Shown here: positions 31,517-44,300 of the stretch, piece after piece
Layout of the letters: each line of letters begins with the position of its first letter
How positions within the stretch are numbered: the stretch's first letter is position 1
Assembly (NCBI GenBank): GCA_002914805.1
Contig: JXTB01000071.1
Coordinates: forward strand, 921,786-985,785
Direction: 5' to 3'
From: Parasponia andersonii
Lineage: Eukaryota; Streptophyta; Magnoliopsida; Rosales; Cannabaceae
Length of the DNA stretch: 64,000 nt
Program-made: the position numbers and the translations under genes
The notes under the pieces: generated by a model
What the model was told of the DNA's origin: nothing
What the model saw: the letters and a program-made list of their open reading frames with translations, nothing else
Database searches by the model: none

Positions 31517-32286
31517 TGTTGGATCGGTTTCTCACCAGCCGTCCACATGTCTATGAACCGCTGATGCTGTGTCCTCCAACTGTCCACGTGTCCTTGCTAT
31601 TCCAAAGAGCTCTGAACTTCAGGTCTTTCTTTGATTCAGGGTAGCAATGATTTAGTTCTATATGAGTATGTCTTTATTTCTTGCTCGTAAACTTTTAAAT
31701 ATTTTTTTTTTGTATGTGTACATACCCCCTCTCGGGAACGCATGGCTCATATATATACAGTCATGAGATTGTGAACCACCCGGTTCTCAATCTCAGGACT
31801 GAGTACTTTTTTCCTCAAGATTTTTTCCAGAGGTCACGTGCCGAGATTACCGTGATCTCCTCTGTATCGCTGTAGCCTGGTCTCCGCCGCTTCTTATGGC
31901 TTGAGTTTGTCAGGGGTGAGTTTTGGACAAATCGCCGTTCTGTCAGGACGGCTTGCCCTTTGCGCATACCTACTCAAGATCGCATTAAATGCTCTGTCTA
32001 AGTTTGGAGTTGTGAGTCACTTTCCATTGTATTCTAGTGGAAGACCCTTGAGGCTTCCGACCCCCCCAACTGTCGAGGTAAGGGTCGGACTGAGCCGAGT
32101 CTATCTAGGGTCTGTGATGGGCTCGACCCTAACCTCGGACAGCCCGATGGTCGATGTGGTATCATGTGTGACCCGCGTGGCCTTTAACTAATCACTCTTG
32201 ACACTTGTCAGACGGTGGACCCAGTTTGTGACCTATTCTACCGCTTAATCGTCCACGTAGTATATGATGTGAGAACGGGTCCCACA
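31517..32286 (-). repeat. Tat element 5' LTR (right)
   Basis: This is 770 bp; on the plus strand it starts TGTTGGATCGGTTTC and ends GGGTCCCACA, followed by TAAGG. It lacks about 56 bp present in the left LTR. Numerous substitutions separate the two LTRs, so the insertion is not recent. Confidence 0.92.
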
Positions 32287-32571
32287 TAAGGAACTTACGC
32301 ATTTTGGATATGCTTAGTGAATTTTTTTTTTAAAATAATGTAGTTCAAATAAATAAATAAAGATGTGGTATCATGTGTCACCCGCGTGGCCTTAAACTAA
32401 TCACTCTTGACACTTGTCGGACGGTGAGCTCCGTTTGTGACCTATTCTGCCGCTTAATCGTGCACGTAGTATATGATTTGAGAACGGGTCCCACATAAGG
32501 AACTTATGCATTTTGGATATGTTTAGTGAATTTTTTTTTTTAAATAATGTAGTTCAAATAAATAAATAAAT
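32153..32571. repeat. 209-bp tandem duplication across the LTR/flank junction
   Basis: Unit 1 (32153-32361) and unit 2 (32362-about 32571) each contain the last ~134 bp of the LTR, the TAAGG target site and about 70 bp of flanking AT-rich DNA. They differ at several positions. The duplication therefore followed insertion of the element. Confidence 0.9.
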
Positions 32572-33280
32572 ACATAAATAGAAAAAAAAAACCATTTTTT
32601 TAATTCTCATTCCTTTATCCCCACTACTGACGGCTTTAGTAAACATGACTTTAAAAGTAACAATTTTGAGACCCGAAAATGTAGCGATGATCTTTCATCT
32701 TTTAATGCTATTTACGATCGCATGAAAAAAAAAGTAAGAATCATTAGCTTAAGGACACGTAAAATTCCTTTACGATAACAACACAATCATTACTATTTCT
32801 GGGAAGCTTCTGGATAGACTCTAAATTCTTTTACAGCTTTCTTTTTTTTCCCCTTTTTTTCAAAAATTGAAAACATGTTGTTCACAGTAGTACAAATGTA
32901 CACATTTTCTTTTTCCTAAAAAATAAAATGAGCAATAAAATACATTAATGAAATTATTAAAAAAAAAATAAAATGACGGTGGGTGAGCCTACACACAAGT
33001 GCATAGTAATTTGTGCAAAGAAATAGAGAGATTAATAAATGATAAATGTTAAATATATTTTTTCTCTTATTTTATTTTACATTTTTTAGTTTTAGAAGCG
33101 TATTTTTAATATCTAATTTAATATTTTAATAATATAACAAACTATTATAAAATTTACATTTTAAACGAAAAATCCAAAAAAATATATAAAAAAAAATATT
33201 GTTGGTCTTCCTCTAAATTACAAAAGAAAAGACAGAGAGCGCTGACTGGAGAGCCTGCCCAATGCCAATTACATCTGTCC

Positions 33281-33311
<31 letters not shown>

Positions 33312-33340
33312 AGTTGTAGTGGCTACATTACATTCTCTCA
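32572..33340. other. AT-rich intergenic DNA upstream of UBC2
   Basis: No gene is seen. The stretch ends in a (TA)n tract at 33281-33307, shortly before the presumed transcription start of the next gene, where it could serve as the TATA region. Confidence 0.6.
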
Positions 33341-34334
33341 TAATCTTAACCTAAAAGAAAAATTTTCGGTCTTCCATTTTCCAGTTCCTCTCTCTCTCTC
33401 TCTCTGATCAGGTCAGGTCAGGTCAGGTTCCCTTCCCTCACCATGCGAATCTCTCTCTGACACTTTCTTTCTCTCTTCGAATCTTTTCTTTTTTCTGTCA
33501 CTTTCTCGGGAAAATCGTCAGCTCCAGAATTTTCCTTCTGCTTCTGCCGACACTGAATTCAATTTGACGCCGCTCGTAGCGTTTGCTTTCAGGTATGGCC
33601 CTTTTTGAAGCTGCGATTTTTTATTTCCTTCTGGTTTATGATTTGTTGTTATGTAGATTTTCTTTAGGGTTTTGTTTGTTGAGTTGCTTCGCTAAAATGA
33701 AACCCTAATTTTTGTTTTTGGTTGATTTTGGTTAACTTTCGTTTATGCGTTTTTGGATTGGGGATGTGGATCTAGGGTTTTGTTGATGGGATGAAGATTG
33801 GGGGAATCGGAGTGTGGTAGTGCTATTCTTCGTTTTAAGTATTATGCTGAACCAAGCTTGAGTAATAATTGTGAGCCGATGGCTTTGGAATTTTTTTTTT
33901 TTCCAGCGATCTGGCTCGTTTGGGTTTTAATCGTAAGATATAGTTGATTAAAGCTGCACCTGAATCCAGTCCAGTAATCAAAGGTTTTATCATTACTGTC
34001 TTTCTTATATACGTATAACCAACTTGAGAGCAACCTGATTTGAGGTCTTTTTTACCGATTGAGCACAATTTTATGTCTTCCAATCAATTTTAAGTTGCAT
34101 ATGATTACTGGATCTTTTGGGAAGTTAGTCTGCCAATAGGGCAATGAAAATTGAAAAGTATTTGAATTTCCAAACATTAAACTACTATGTAGACTTTGAT
34201 TAACCCATTTGATTTGATAATCTTCAACTGTGTTTGTGTGTTCGCTTACTGTGCGTCTATGTGTGTTTGCTGAAATTCTTGATAAAATATAATTTTTTGG
34301 GTTGGCTTTTTATTTGATTATATAAGCGGTGAGG
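33341..34334 (+). promoter_or_regulatory. UBC2: UBC2 5' leader with probable intron
   Basis: A CT microsatellite (about 33388-33405) and four GGTCA repeats (33407-33428) lie in a C/T-rich leader typical of plant 5' UTRs. A likely leader intron runs from GTATGG at 33593 to ...TATATAAG at about 34326, leaving only eight bases before the ATG. The transcription start is not visible in sequence. Confidence 0.5.
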
Positions 34335-36076
34335 ATGTCGACTCCTGCAAGAAAGAGACTGATGAGGGATTTCAAGAGGCTGCAACAAGATCCTCCTGCA
34401 GGTATAAGTGGCGCTCCTCAAGACAATAATATTATGCTATGGAATGCTGTTATATTCGGGTATGTTTGGGAATAAAACAGTCCTGTGTTTTCCTTTGACT
34501 TTGTTTTGATGATTTAGTGCAATTCTGTTCAGTATTCTTACTTATTGCTTCAATTGCAGACCTGATGACACCCCATGGGATGGAGGTATGTTCGAGTCTT
34601 GTACCAGCTAGGATTTGAGGAGAATTCTATTATCAAATTGCAATTTTGTCCTTTTTCTTTTAAGTTAATTCTTCAGCTATATGGTCTATAATATCGGTAA
34701 CAACTTTATATATTTGGTCTCTGCGTCCTCTAGGTACGTTCAAATTGACTCTTCAATTTTCAGAGGATTATCCAAATAAGCCACCAACAGTGCGGTTTGT
34801 TTCTCGGATGTTCCATCCTAATAGTAAGTTGGAAAGAAACCTAAACATGCATTAATATTCATCTTTTTTACACATTCTTGTGTGCTTGCATTTGGGTTTT
34901 CAATCTACCAAACAACGAACTCCAACATCGCATATCTTTTGTTTTCTGTTTACTTTTGTTTACCATGTTAGATGGAGTTTATTTATCCATTTGGCTTTAC
35001 CTTGTGTTTGAGCTCATTTCTGCTTGTCTTGTTCTCTCACTCTATGTGGTCTATACATCTGTTTTACTTAAAAACAATGTAAATTGTCTCTTTTTTATGT
35101 TAAGAAAACTAAGCTTTATAGTTCAAACGAGATTTCTGTTGAAGTCAAAGAAACTTTGGTCGCTATAATATTCTTTAGCTATGGGCCTCCATAAAGTAGC
35201 CCAGGATGGATGCTAATGGTTGAATAAGGGAGATGAGATGAGGAAGAAATGTGGTATTTTGTTCATTGTTTCAGAAAGCACACCGTTTGCTGGGATTTTC
35301 TTCTGATTCCTTTATTACGTTCCTTGCTCTTTTTCAGTTTATGCAGATGGAAGCATTTGTTTGGATATTCTACAGAATCAGTGGAGTCCTATTTATGATG
35401 TAGCAGCTATACTTACCTCTATCCAGGTATGAATGAGTTGCTTTTCATCGGTTTTGTGTTGTTTTCTGTTTCATGTTTCTTGGTGACTGAGACTGAGGTT
35501 GGTCTGCAACACTGCTTATTAGATGTAGTGGCTGTTTTAAGTACAGTCCAGCTGTAAAAAGTTTTATAAGCTTTCCCGTGTTTAAAATTTGGCAGTGGAA
35601 AGATAGCTAGCTATGCTTGAATTTAGTACCATCATTGAGTCACTTATAGAGGCATTTGGCTCTATGAAGCCCTGTCGTTTGTGCTCCTATCGATTGATGG
35701 AAACCAAGCCTCTTTATACACTACCATTTATTAGGCACTAAGCAGCTATAATTTTTTTTTTCCACGTGTGTGTTTGTACGGAGGAACATCTTACTGATTT
35801 ATTCAACTAGATTCTCAGATGTGATAGTTTTAGTTACCATTTTGAGTCTGGCTTCACCGACTCCACTACTGGTCCAACTTTTCCATCTTTCGTAGCTTTT
35901 CCTGGTATAATACATGGCATTTTAAGCTCCTCTGTTTTTTATTGCAGTCGTTGCTCTGTGACCCAAACCCGAACTCTCCGGCAAATTCTGAAGCGGCACG
36001 GATGTTTAGTGAGAACAAGCGTGAATACAATAGGAGAGTTCGTGAGATTGTCGAGCAGAGTTGGACAGCTGATTAA
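34335..36076 (+). CDS. UBC2: Ubiquitin-conjugating enzyme E2, RAD6/UBC2 type
   Basis: Exons 34335-34459, 34560-34585, 34734-34823, 35338-35426 and 35948-36076 join to 459 nt (152 residues), all with GT-AG borders and consistent phase. The protein starts [20 protein letters not shown], has HPN near residue 77-80 and the active-site cysteine in [10 protein letters not shown] at about residue 88. It ends EQSWTAD, without the acidic tail of yeast Rad6. This is the plant UBC1/2/3 group, at the usual length. E2 enzymes take ubiquitin from E1 as a thioester and pass it on with an E3. Plant RAD6 homologues work with HUB1/HUB2-type E3s in histone H2B monoubiquitination, mainly in the nucleus. It appears intact, and its neighbours are unrelated. 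The paralogue (1, 2 or 3) cannot be fixed from sequence alone. Confidence 0.97.
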
Positions 36077-36704
36077 TTGCTCCTCTCTAGGTGCTACGAA
36101 ACTTTAAAGATTCAGTCGAAATGGCCTGTTTAAATAACATTTGAGATTCTGAAAACCAATTTGCTGCGAACTCCATATCTCTGATTATGCAAAATGTTGC
36201 TTGGCGTTCAAGGACGCATGTTTGGCCTCTGTAATCTGTAATCTGTATCCATGTTCTTTGCCTTTATGTATTTTTCTTCCGATTAGCTTTCATAGAAGAA
36301 AAAATTGCTTTTTTCTTGATGTTTTCAGCTTGGGTTTGATGTTAAACGGACAGCAATTGTGCAAGGAATTTACGGCAGTAAATGTTGTCGAGCGTGTGGG
36401 TTGATATGCTTGGTTTTTTTCTGTGATATTTCCTCTTGAATCCTAGAAAGTTGCATGCAAGAACAATGGAACTTCGAGCCAATAAATCAAAAACCTTGAT
36501 CGACCAAATAAATCTTTTGGAGAAGCTAAACGATGTTTCTGAAATGTAAAAAGTAAACACTAGTTGTATTTACATTTATTTATTTAGTCGCCATACACCG
36601 TGTATGGACGTGATAAACATTAAGTTCCATCCAACTCCTTATGACTTACATATCGTAATTCTCTACCTCACTTCCAAGCGATGGTACAAAAGGATTTGAT
36701 AGAT
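36077..36704. other. Convergent 3' regions of UBC2 and the LRR pseudokinase gene
   Basis: This is the 3' flank shared by two convergent genes, about 630 bp. T-rich stretches and AATAAA-like words (for example AATAAATC near 36481) could be polyadenylation signals. No further ORF is supported. Confidence 0.6.
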
Positions 36705-39436
36705 CTACATCTGTGAACTGAGGTTACCACTGCTGGTCCATCCTTCTTGAACTTGCATCGAGTACTGTAGATGCCAGAGGACGTCTTCTATCGAGGGACG
36801 TCTAGTTGGGTCTTTGCCTAGGCAAGTGAGGGTGATTTCGACTGCCGTCTTCAGTGACTGATATGCATAGGAGCCTTGAATAGAAGGTTCTACAGCGTCC
36901 TTTAAAGTTGATTCTGCTAAGCCTCTTTCGAGCTGTGAAAAGAAGAGAAACCATTTGTATGGCTTACACCGAAAAGGCTATTTCTGAATGAACTTTTACA
37001 ATAAAAAGAATCCAATACCTGGAGCTTCGTCTCATTCAAATCACTTGCGGATATCACTAGTTTTCCAGTAATAACTTCGAGTAGTATGATACCCAGCTGA
37101 TAAATATCTTCCTTCTCCCCATTTTCGTCACTGCGTTTGAAATTTTTGCAAGACAGTTTGAATTCAGCAACAACGCCAGGAGAAGAAGAGGAAAATGGAG
37201 AAAGAAGAGCAGAGTAATACCTTTCTAGATGAACACCTTGTCCATGTAGAGGACTCTCCACACCAACCTGAAAAGTTGAAAATGCAACACTTATAATAAT
37301 AATGAAACCGTAAACTTCTACTTCTATGTTTTTGGGTGCATTAAGATTAATTCAAACCTTAGATGGCAGGGGAATATTATAGCTACTAATTTTTGCAGAG
37401 AGACTTTCATCCAACAATGTGTTGTTTATCTTCAAATTGTTTCCATAAATTCCTGGTACAACCCCTGTGTGCAAGAACTGAACTCCCCTAGCTAGTCCGA
37501 TGGTAATCGCCATTCTTTGTGGCCATTTTAGCATTTCTTTCTTTCTCCAATCTGCCAAAAAAAGTCTCTCAAAAATTCTGTGCATTTGAAACGGAAACAA
37601 GTATTTTCTCCAGTTTACTATCCTTACCTGTGACATATTCACTTAGCGATTTTGTCATGCTTTCAAGAACAACAAAGACGGTAGTGGTTGTATTGGGATG
37701 TTCCTGAAAGGTGACAACGCAGTGTCCAAGTACGCTGACCAAATGCCGATGCCTTAGCTTCGACAATGAAGTTTCAATGCTCTGAATCAAGCTTTGAGCT
37801 ATGTGCTTCTGCTTTAGTTTCAAACATTTTATCAGAACAACAGAACCATCAGAAAGTCGACCTTTATAGACCTGCGAAGTATTGATATTAAGTGTTAACA
37901 AGCCCATGCTAATTTCATTATTGATAAATGAATAAGGACAGAGAGAATCAATTACCTTTCCCTGAGATCCTTCTCCCATCAAGTTTGAAGGGTCGAAGTT
38001 ATTTGTTGCATCTTCAATTTCCTCTAATGCGAAAACACGGTACGGTGGTAAACCAATAGATGTTAACCTCATTGGCTGAGGAACACGCCCTATGGAGAAG
38101 ACTGATTCGATTAGTACAAGTTTTTACAAGGCTTACTATGGATATGATCAGTTCAAACGACAACTAAAGAGAAAACCAGAAAAGTGGTCTTACTTGTTTC
38201 GATGTTTGTTCTAGGGGAGCTACGCAACGACATTTTGTCGGCAAGAGATCTGTTGTCAAACTTGTCATTTTGATCAGTTCTTTTTCGAACGATGATCAAA
38301 ATCAATAGCCCCAGAACCGCAGCAATTCCCACGACACCTCCAACTATACCAAGTATTAGGCCTAATTGGGTGCCTGATTCCTTGTTTTTACTTTTAGCTG
38401 GGGGCTTAACAGCCAGAGCTTCTTTCTGACAGAACGAATTTGGCCATTGATATCTCAAGTTTCCACTTGACAAACAGTTGAACGAATAGAGAACCGTCCG
38501 ATTAACGGAATTTGACCCAATGCAGGGTGGCAATTTTCCTATCAAAAGGTTGTGAGAAATGTCCACAAAGTTCAACTCAGCATTGCAAATTATGTTCATG
38601 GAAAGGGCTCCACTCAATTGGTTTCCAGCCAAATTGAGGGACTGAATAGAAGGCAATGAAAACAAGGAAGAAGGAATAGGCCCCACAAAATCATTGACAG
38701 AGATGTCAAACTGCTGAAGCTTATTAAAGTTGATAAGCTTTGAAGGAATCTGAGATCTTAAAGAGTTGTTCCTCAAGATGATACTTACAAGGCTATTCCC
38801 CAAGGCAGGAAATCCAGGACCAAGGTGGTTGTTACCCAAATTGAGTTCTTCAAGTAAGGCCAAGCTTTGAAGATCTGGGGCACTCCCATTGAACAAGTTA
38901 TCAGCCAAAACAAGACTTTTCAGACTCTTGATCGATGAAATCGAAGAGGGTATTTCTCCATATATGAAATTTGAGCTAATGTTCAACACTTCAAGTGACT
39001 TCAACCTGGTGATTTTTTCGGGTAAAGGACCCCACAGGCCCAAAGACACCAAAGACAAAACTCTCAAGTTTGAGAGCTTTGTTAGAACAGTGAAGAATGA
39101 ATCAATGGAGAAGCTTTTAGATAAAGTTTGCGGAGAACCATCAAAGTTACCTGAAACTGGTTTTGGGCTATGAGAAGGGGAGCTTTTGTTTCCTACTATG
39201 GTTAATTCAGTGACCCTATTATTGTAGCAAACAATCTTGAGAGAAGGAGAAGAAGGAAGGTAACAAAAGCTAGTCCAATTATTCCATCCCTGGAGGACTT
39301 GAGGATACTCAAGAAGCTTTTGGACTTGGAACAGAAGACGGGTCTCACTTGGTGTCAGTTGGGCATTCAATACTGGAGTAAGCAAAGCAAAAATGATAGG
39401 AAAATAGCAGAAGAGAAAAACCCAGAAATTCTTCAT
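36705..39436 (-). CDS. LRR receptor-like protein with inactive kinase domain
   Basis: Six exons (39436-38194, 38089-37956, 37871-37628, 37551-37358, 37267-37019, 36932-36705) give 2,292 nt, 763 residues, with GT-AG borders in phase. The start is the ATG at 39436; a TTG two codons upstream is not needed. Domains are a signal peptide (1-25, ending VLNA), a cysteine-containing LRR N-cap, about seven or eight leucine-rich repeats (about 105-320) and a transmembrane helix (about 357-383, LGLILGIVGGVVGIAAVLGL). The cytoplasmic kinase-like domain is at about 435-740. The glycine loop (GEGSQGKVYKG) and a lysine (VVLIK) remain. The catalytic-loop HRD has become IYG (GIYGNNLKINN) and DFG has become SYN, so phosphotransfer is unlikely. 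It resembles the Arabidopsis 'probable inactive LRR receptor-like' group (At1g14390/At2g02780). Likely a plasma-membrane scaffold or co-receptor; the ligand is unknown. Confidence 0.93.
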
Positions 39437-41267
39437 ATTCAATTTGATAAATGAAACTCAAAGTTCACTCATGTAGATTTCAGAGACAGAGATTTGCAAA
39501 AGGCCAAAAGACAAAAAGAACCAAAACTTGGAGCTAGCTCAACATTCCATTAAATGAGCTGAAAAATGGGTTCCACCAAAAATAAAAAAAATCTCTTTCT
39601 TTCTCATGTAAAAGTTAGAATCAATGGTCTTGATTTTACAACATAAAGCTGAATTTTTTCCCAAAGGGTCATGAAAAAGAAGCTCAGAATAAAGATCTAA
39701 GCCACCCTGGTGAGGTTACAAGGCAATGATTTTTCCTAGGAAAGTAGCAAAAAGGGTGAGAAATGATTAAGTGGGAAAATTTTTAATGAACTTAACTAAA
39801 GAAAGAAATAAAGAAAAGAGGACCCATTTTGTGGAATGAAGCATAAATCTGCAAAGAAGGAAGGTTCAGAGCAAGTGAAGCACTGAACCGAAGCCATGAA
39901 ATGAGTAACGCAGTAACCAAAACTTCGAAGTACAAAAGCTGCTTTGGAAGCAATCGTGACCGTAGATTATGAGGACTTATTCTATAAGCCGTAGATGTCT
40001 CTGACTTGTCATATTTGTTTAGTGATAGTCAACCAGGAGCTCTAATTCAAAGGCTGCAATATTTTGCGGTATACTCGATGTTGACCGCGTTAGCTACGGT
40101 AAGACCCAAAAAGAGTTATCTCAGGGTCACGCGCCATGGGCACGTGAGGGTCGTGATTTGCTACACCTTTTTTTTATTTTTTCCATAGATCATGAGATCA
40201 CGAGCCAGGTCTCATGTACAATGACTAAAGTGACCCTTTCTTCGAAAGGTGAATGACTAGAATGTCCCTACGTCTGTGTCAACCGAAAATAACGGTCGCT
40301 GAAATGCTCAGTGGAGTTACAAATATGCCCCTTTGGTTTTGTGCCAAGTTGAGGTGTGTCGGCGAGAGAAATGGCTTGGAAGTGAGCCGTCTGGCGGTGG
40401 CATGCAAATACAAATGGCACCAAGTTTAGCATCACTAAGTTACTATTACACGTTAATAAAAAAATGTGTGACCAATATTTCATATTACACATACGGGAAA
40501 AATGTGTGAAACTTGAATATAAGACCCAATTTTGATTATTGTGTGGTGCCAAGTATTATTAATTTGTACCATATTGCTCAATTATCATCAAGTAATAATA
40601 TTTCATCTCATTTATGATGAATTTCAAATATCTAATAATAGATTCACATACTGATTTTAGCATCCAAGGATTATGAACTGTTGATGATTTTTGGTATCTC
40701 CTATTAGTAATATTACTATTATAAGGAGTTGGTTTCACCTAATTGTCTTCATATATTTATACAATTCCCATTTCATGTTGGACACTGCATTATTCCAGCT
40801 AGATATTTGTTTGTATGCATCTGTAAGAACTTCTCTCGGTCTTAGCATTTTGGGGACACCCTTTCCTGCAAGAGACAGCTGAGTATGATATCCAACCAGC
40901 AGAAAGAAACAACCATTCTATCACTCTTTTATTGAATAGACAGAATTAACTCCACCTCGTTTAATGTTTACATTAAGTTATTATTAGTTCTGCACACAAG
41001 CTTTATTGTCCAAACAGTACATTTTGCTACTTTTTAGTCCCAACATTAAACGTTATGGACTATATTTTTATAGTCTAGCTCTTGATGTTGGAAACATATA
41101 TTGAATAATAATGTAGGCAGAATAAATGAGATGAATGCTTTTTCGACAGATGTTGCCATCAAAGGATTTATGAAGGGACTAGGCTTGAAGTGAATGATGT
41201 TTGACTAAGTAACTGCTAATCTGATACTTATTCTTCTATCGAACCTCACTTATAATCTTATCTTATA

Positions 41268-41302
<35 letters not shown>

Positions 41303-44300
41303 AGTCTAGGCCACTATATATTATTGTTCTGATCGTAAGAGTGAACGTGGTCAAAGCTTTTTGTCTCACATAAATATGGGGAAAGTATTATATTATGTTT
41401 TGGACGAAAAGGGTATTCTCATGTGGAGCTGCACATGGCATTATTAGTTTTAAAAGTATCAAAAGTTATACCTTACAGTAAAATCGGTCCTATCTCTTCG
41501 ATGAATCATGTCATTCGAGAGTAGGTGATTTAATATTTAATTTTTAGATTTCTCGCACCATGCCATTACGGAATATATCTTCTAAGAAAGAGATTAGGTT
41601 ACCAAACATGTGCCTAGCTTATGTACATTTATGCAGAAACATTCAAAGAAGTAATGTGTTGACTATATATTTAGTGGGCTGGAAATAAAGGCTTAGCTTG
41701 TTACAAAAGCTCAGGTGTGTACTATCTGAATATGGTTTTAGAGCTCTTTTAATATTGATTTTAGTGTTTGGCGGAAAAGATGATGCATATACTCAATGTT
41801 GGTCATCAAGATGATATTGCTCAATTAGGCCCTTGACTCAGGCCCAAGTGTGCATTTGAGAAATGCTATACTTACTTTTACAAAAACATTTACACCGAAT
41901 AATGTTGCATGATTTTTTACCACATCTCATCTCAAAATGAGACTATTCTAGTTAAAATTTTGTGGTTCAAATCATTTCTCATAATTTAGTTTACAAATTT
42001 TTTGTATAAAAGTTAAGTGTGTGTACAAATGAGTATGGTTACAATATTATTCTTCTTTGAGTATGGTTTTAGTTATACATGAGTTTTAGAACTCTTTTAT
42101 TATTGATGTTAGTGTCTTGAAAAAAAGATGAGTTGGTCAAAATAATGCTCAATTAGCCCTTTGACTGAGGCCCGAAGAAGTCATGATGATAAGTTGATAA
42201 CAGATCTCGAACTAAAGCACAAGAGTGCTAGTCAGACAACCCATGATTAGGCTCACAATTACTACCGGGTACAATGACAATACTTCAAAAGCCCACTATA
42301 ATTGGTAAGATTAACTAGTTTCACTTTTTTTTGAAAAAAAAAAAAACAATTAACTGTGGACCTGATTCAGTAACTTAGTACTACAGACCCCAAATATTCC
42401 CTAAAGAAAAAAAAGATGAGGACTAATAGAATTGAAGAGGAAAGCCCTAGTGATCTGTGGCCTATTGGTAAATGAAGAATTACGAAGAGATGTTCTCCCT
42501 ATATACATATGTATACACACATGATTTAGTTATATATGGTAGGAGAATGGTAAAGAGGTACTCAAAAGAGAAAAAAAAAAGAACTTATATATGATCATAA
42601 GGCTATTGTCCATGCATGAACTCAAATATTCTCTTCACATATACTTTGTGTCCAATATCTTGGAAGAATGTTTTCTGGCTTTGAAAATCATTTCCTTTTA
42701 TTGGGTTCCACACTACAGTCACATCTCGAGTTAACTTGCTTGTATATTTTTCCTATATGGGGACCTGTACTCTGGTCTGCATCTGATATGTTTGACTACA
42801 AGCTCCATGGTTAAATGTCTGGTGCCTGGGTAATTTGGAAGGGCATCATTTGGGCACTGTTTCTTTCTTAACATATTGTTAAGTCCCTGTTTTCTTCGGG
42901 TTCTTTCTTTCTGTTGATGTTTTGGGTTACTTTAATGTTCGTTGTTTGTTTCTGCCTCTATTATCTATTTTATATTTTCTGCCAAAATAGGAGAACTGAG
43001 TCTGACATGTGACTTGAAGGTGAGAGCAAGAATTATGTACCGTTACTCAAGATCTTTTGTGATTCATAGTCATAGGATAAGCATGTATGATTATGACGAT
43101 ACTTCGAATGTTACATATGGACCATATGACATATTTTGCCTACTCGCGGCTTGCCAAACAAAAGCTAATAATTCTTTACCCTTTTTGTTTCTAATTTTTT
43201 TTTTTTAAGGGTAGGTACTTACACGTGGAAACTCAATGCAAAGTATCGTTTTGTTGATTTGCCCGTTTGGTTTTTATTTACTTGGATATGCTAATTAATT
43301 AGGGGAGGAAAAAAAATCGATAGAATCGACAAAAGCGATTAATTCGTCCAATTGTTAATCTAATAAATCGAAATAAAACAGTGAGACTAAGTTAAGTCTT
43401 TTTAGATATGGTTCCCTTCAAAAAAAAAATAAGTCTTTTTTGTTATAGTTAACAAATTGTCGAGCCATCTCTCTAAATAAATTCCTTTCATTACATAATT
43501 AGATTTTGCCTTTACCAGGATCCCCCTCTTTGACATGCTTTTTTTCTTTTTTTTTTTAAAATAATACTTTAATTTCTATGTGTGAAAGTATAAATCATCG
43601 TAAATTTCGATTTATAGGAATTTTGTCCTACTTGGTTTATACATCTATGTGAGTTTTATTTGTTTTCTTTATTTTCATGCAATTTTCCGTAGATTTAAGA
43701 CTTTTTTTAGTATAAATTTATAATATTTTATATAGTTCAAAATTAATTTATGCAAAAAATTCATTACAATTTCAGTCAAAATAAGAATAACTAACTCTCA
43801 CAATGGACGATGATTTTGAAGACCTCAAAAAACTCTGCTTACACCTTTCGTTGAGTTTTGTGTTTCATCCCAAATTATTAATCAAATACTGATTATTCAT
43901 TTACTATAATAATGTATTTTAATTATTGTATCGTAAGTGGATTATTGTACTGAATTATTTATTTATAGAATAAAATTTTTAATTTATTCAAAAAGTAATA
44001 AACCGATGGAAAAAAAATTATTGAATTGAGCGACAAAAGTAAAACATAATATATTTATATGTAGATAATAAGTAATCATTTAAAAAACGTATTTGTAATA
44101 TTAAGGAAAGAAAAACTTTAGTTCTAGTCTCTCTCACTCTTATACTTAAGCAATCACAAACCGTGAGCCAAAAAAATTGAATAATCTGATTGAAATAATT
44201 CAAATCAAATTAAGTTTGGTTGGTTTAGGTATAGCTGATAAATCATGGGAGGTTCTTACAAACCGATCAAATCAGCCGATAAACATAATAATCAGTTAAC

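Larger units (their letters stand above)
19855..32286 (-). mobile_element. Ty3/gypsy Tat-lineage retrotransposon, near full-length, inactivated
   Basis: This 12,432-bp element has LTRs at both ends and a perfect TAAGG target duplication (19850-19854 and 32287-32291). Reading on the minus strand from the right: 5' LTR, leader, gag, protease, RT, RNase H, a second RNase H, integrase, tandem-repeat arrays, an opposite-strand gene, PPT, 3' LTR. RT before integrase makes it gypsy. The second RNase H and the extra gene beyond pol are known marks of the plant Tat group (Ogre/Retand/TatII-like). Internal stops, an LTR fragment inside gag and frameshifts make it non-autonomous now. Its base composition is clearly more GC-rich than the flanks. 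Confidence 0.92.

Noticed and set aside
39437..39442. Start of the LRR pseudokinase two codons upstream
   Set aside because: That codon is TTG; the first ATG in frame is at 39436 and directly precedes the signal peptide.
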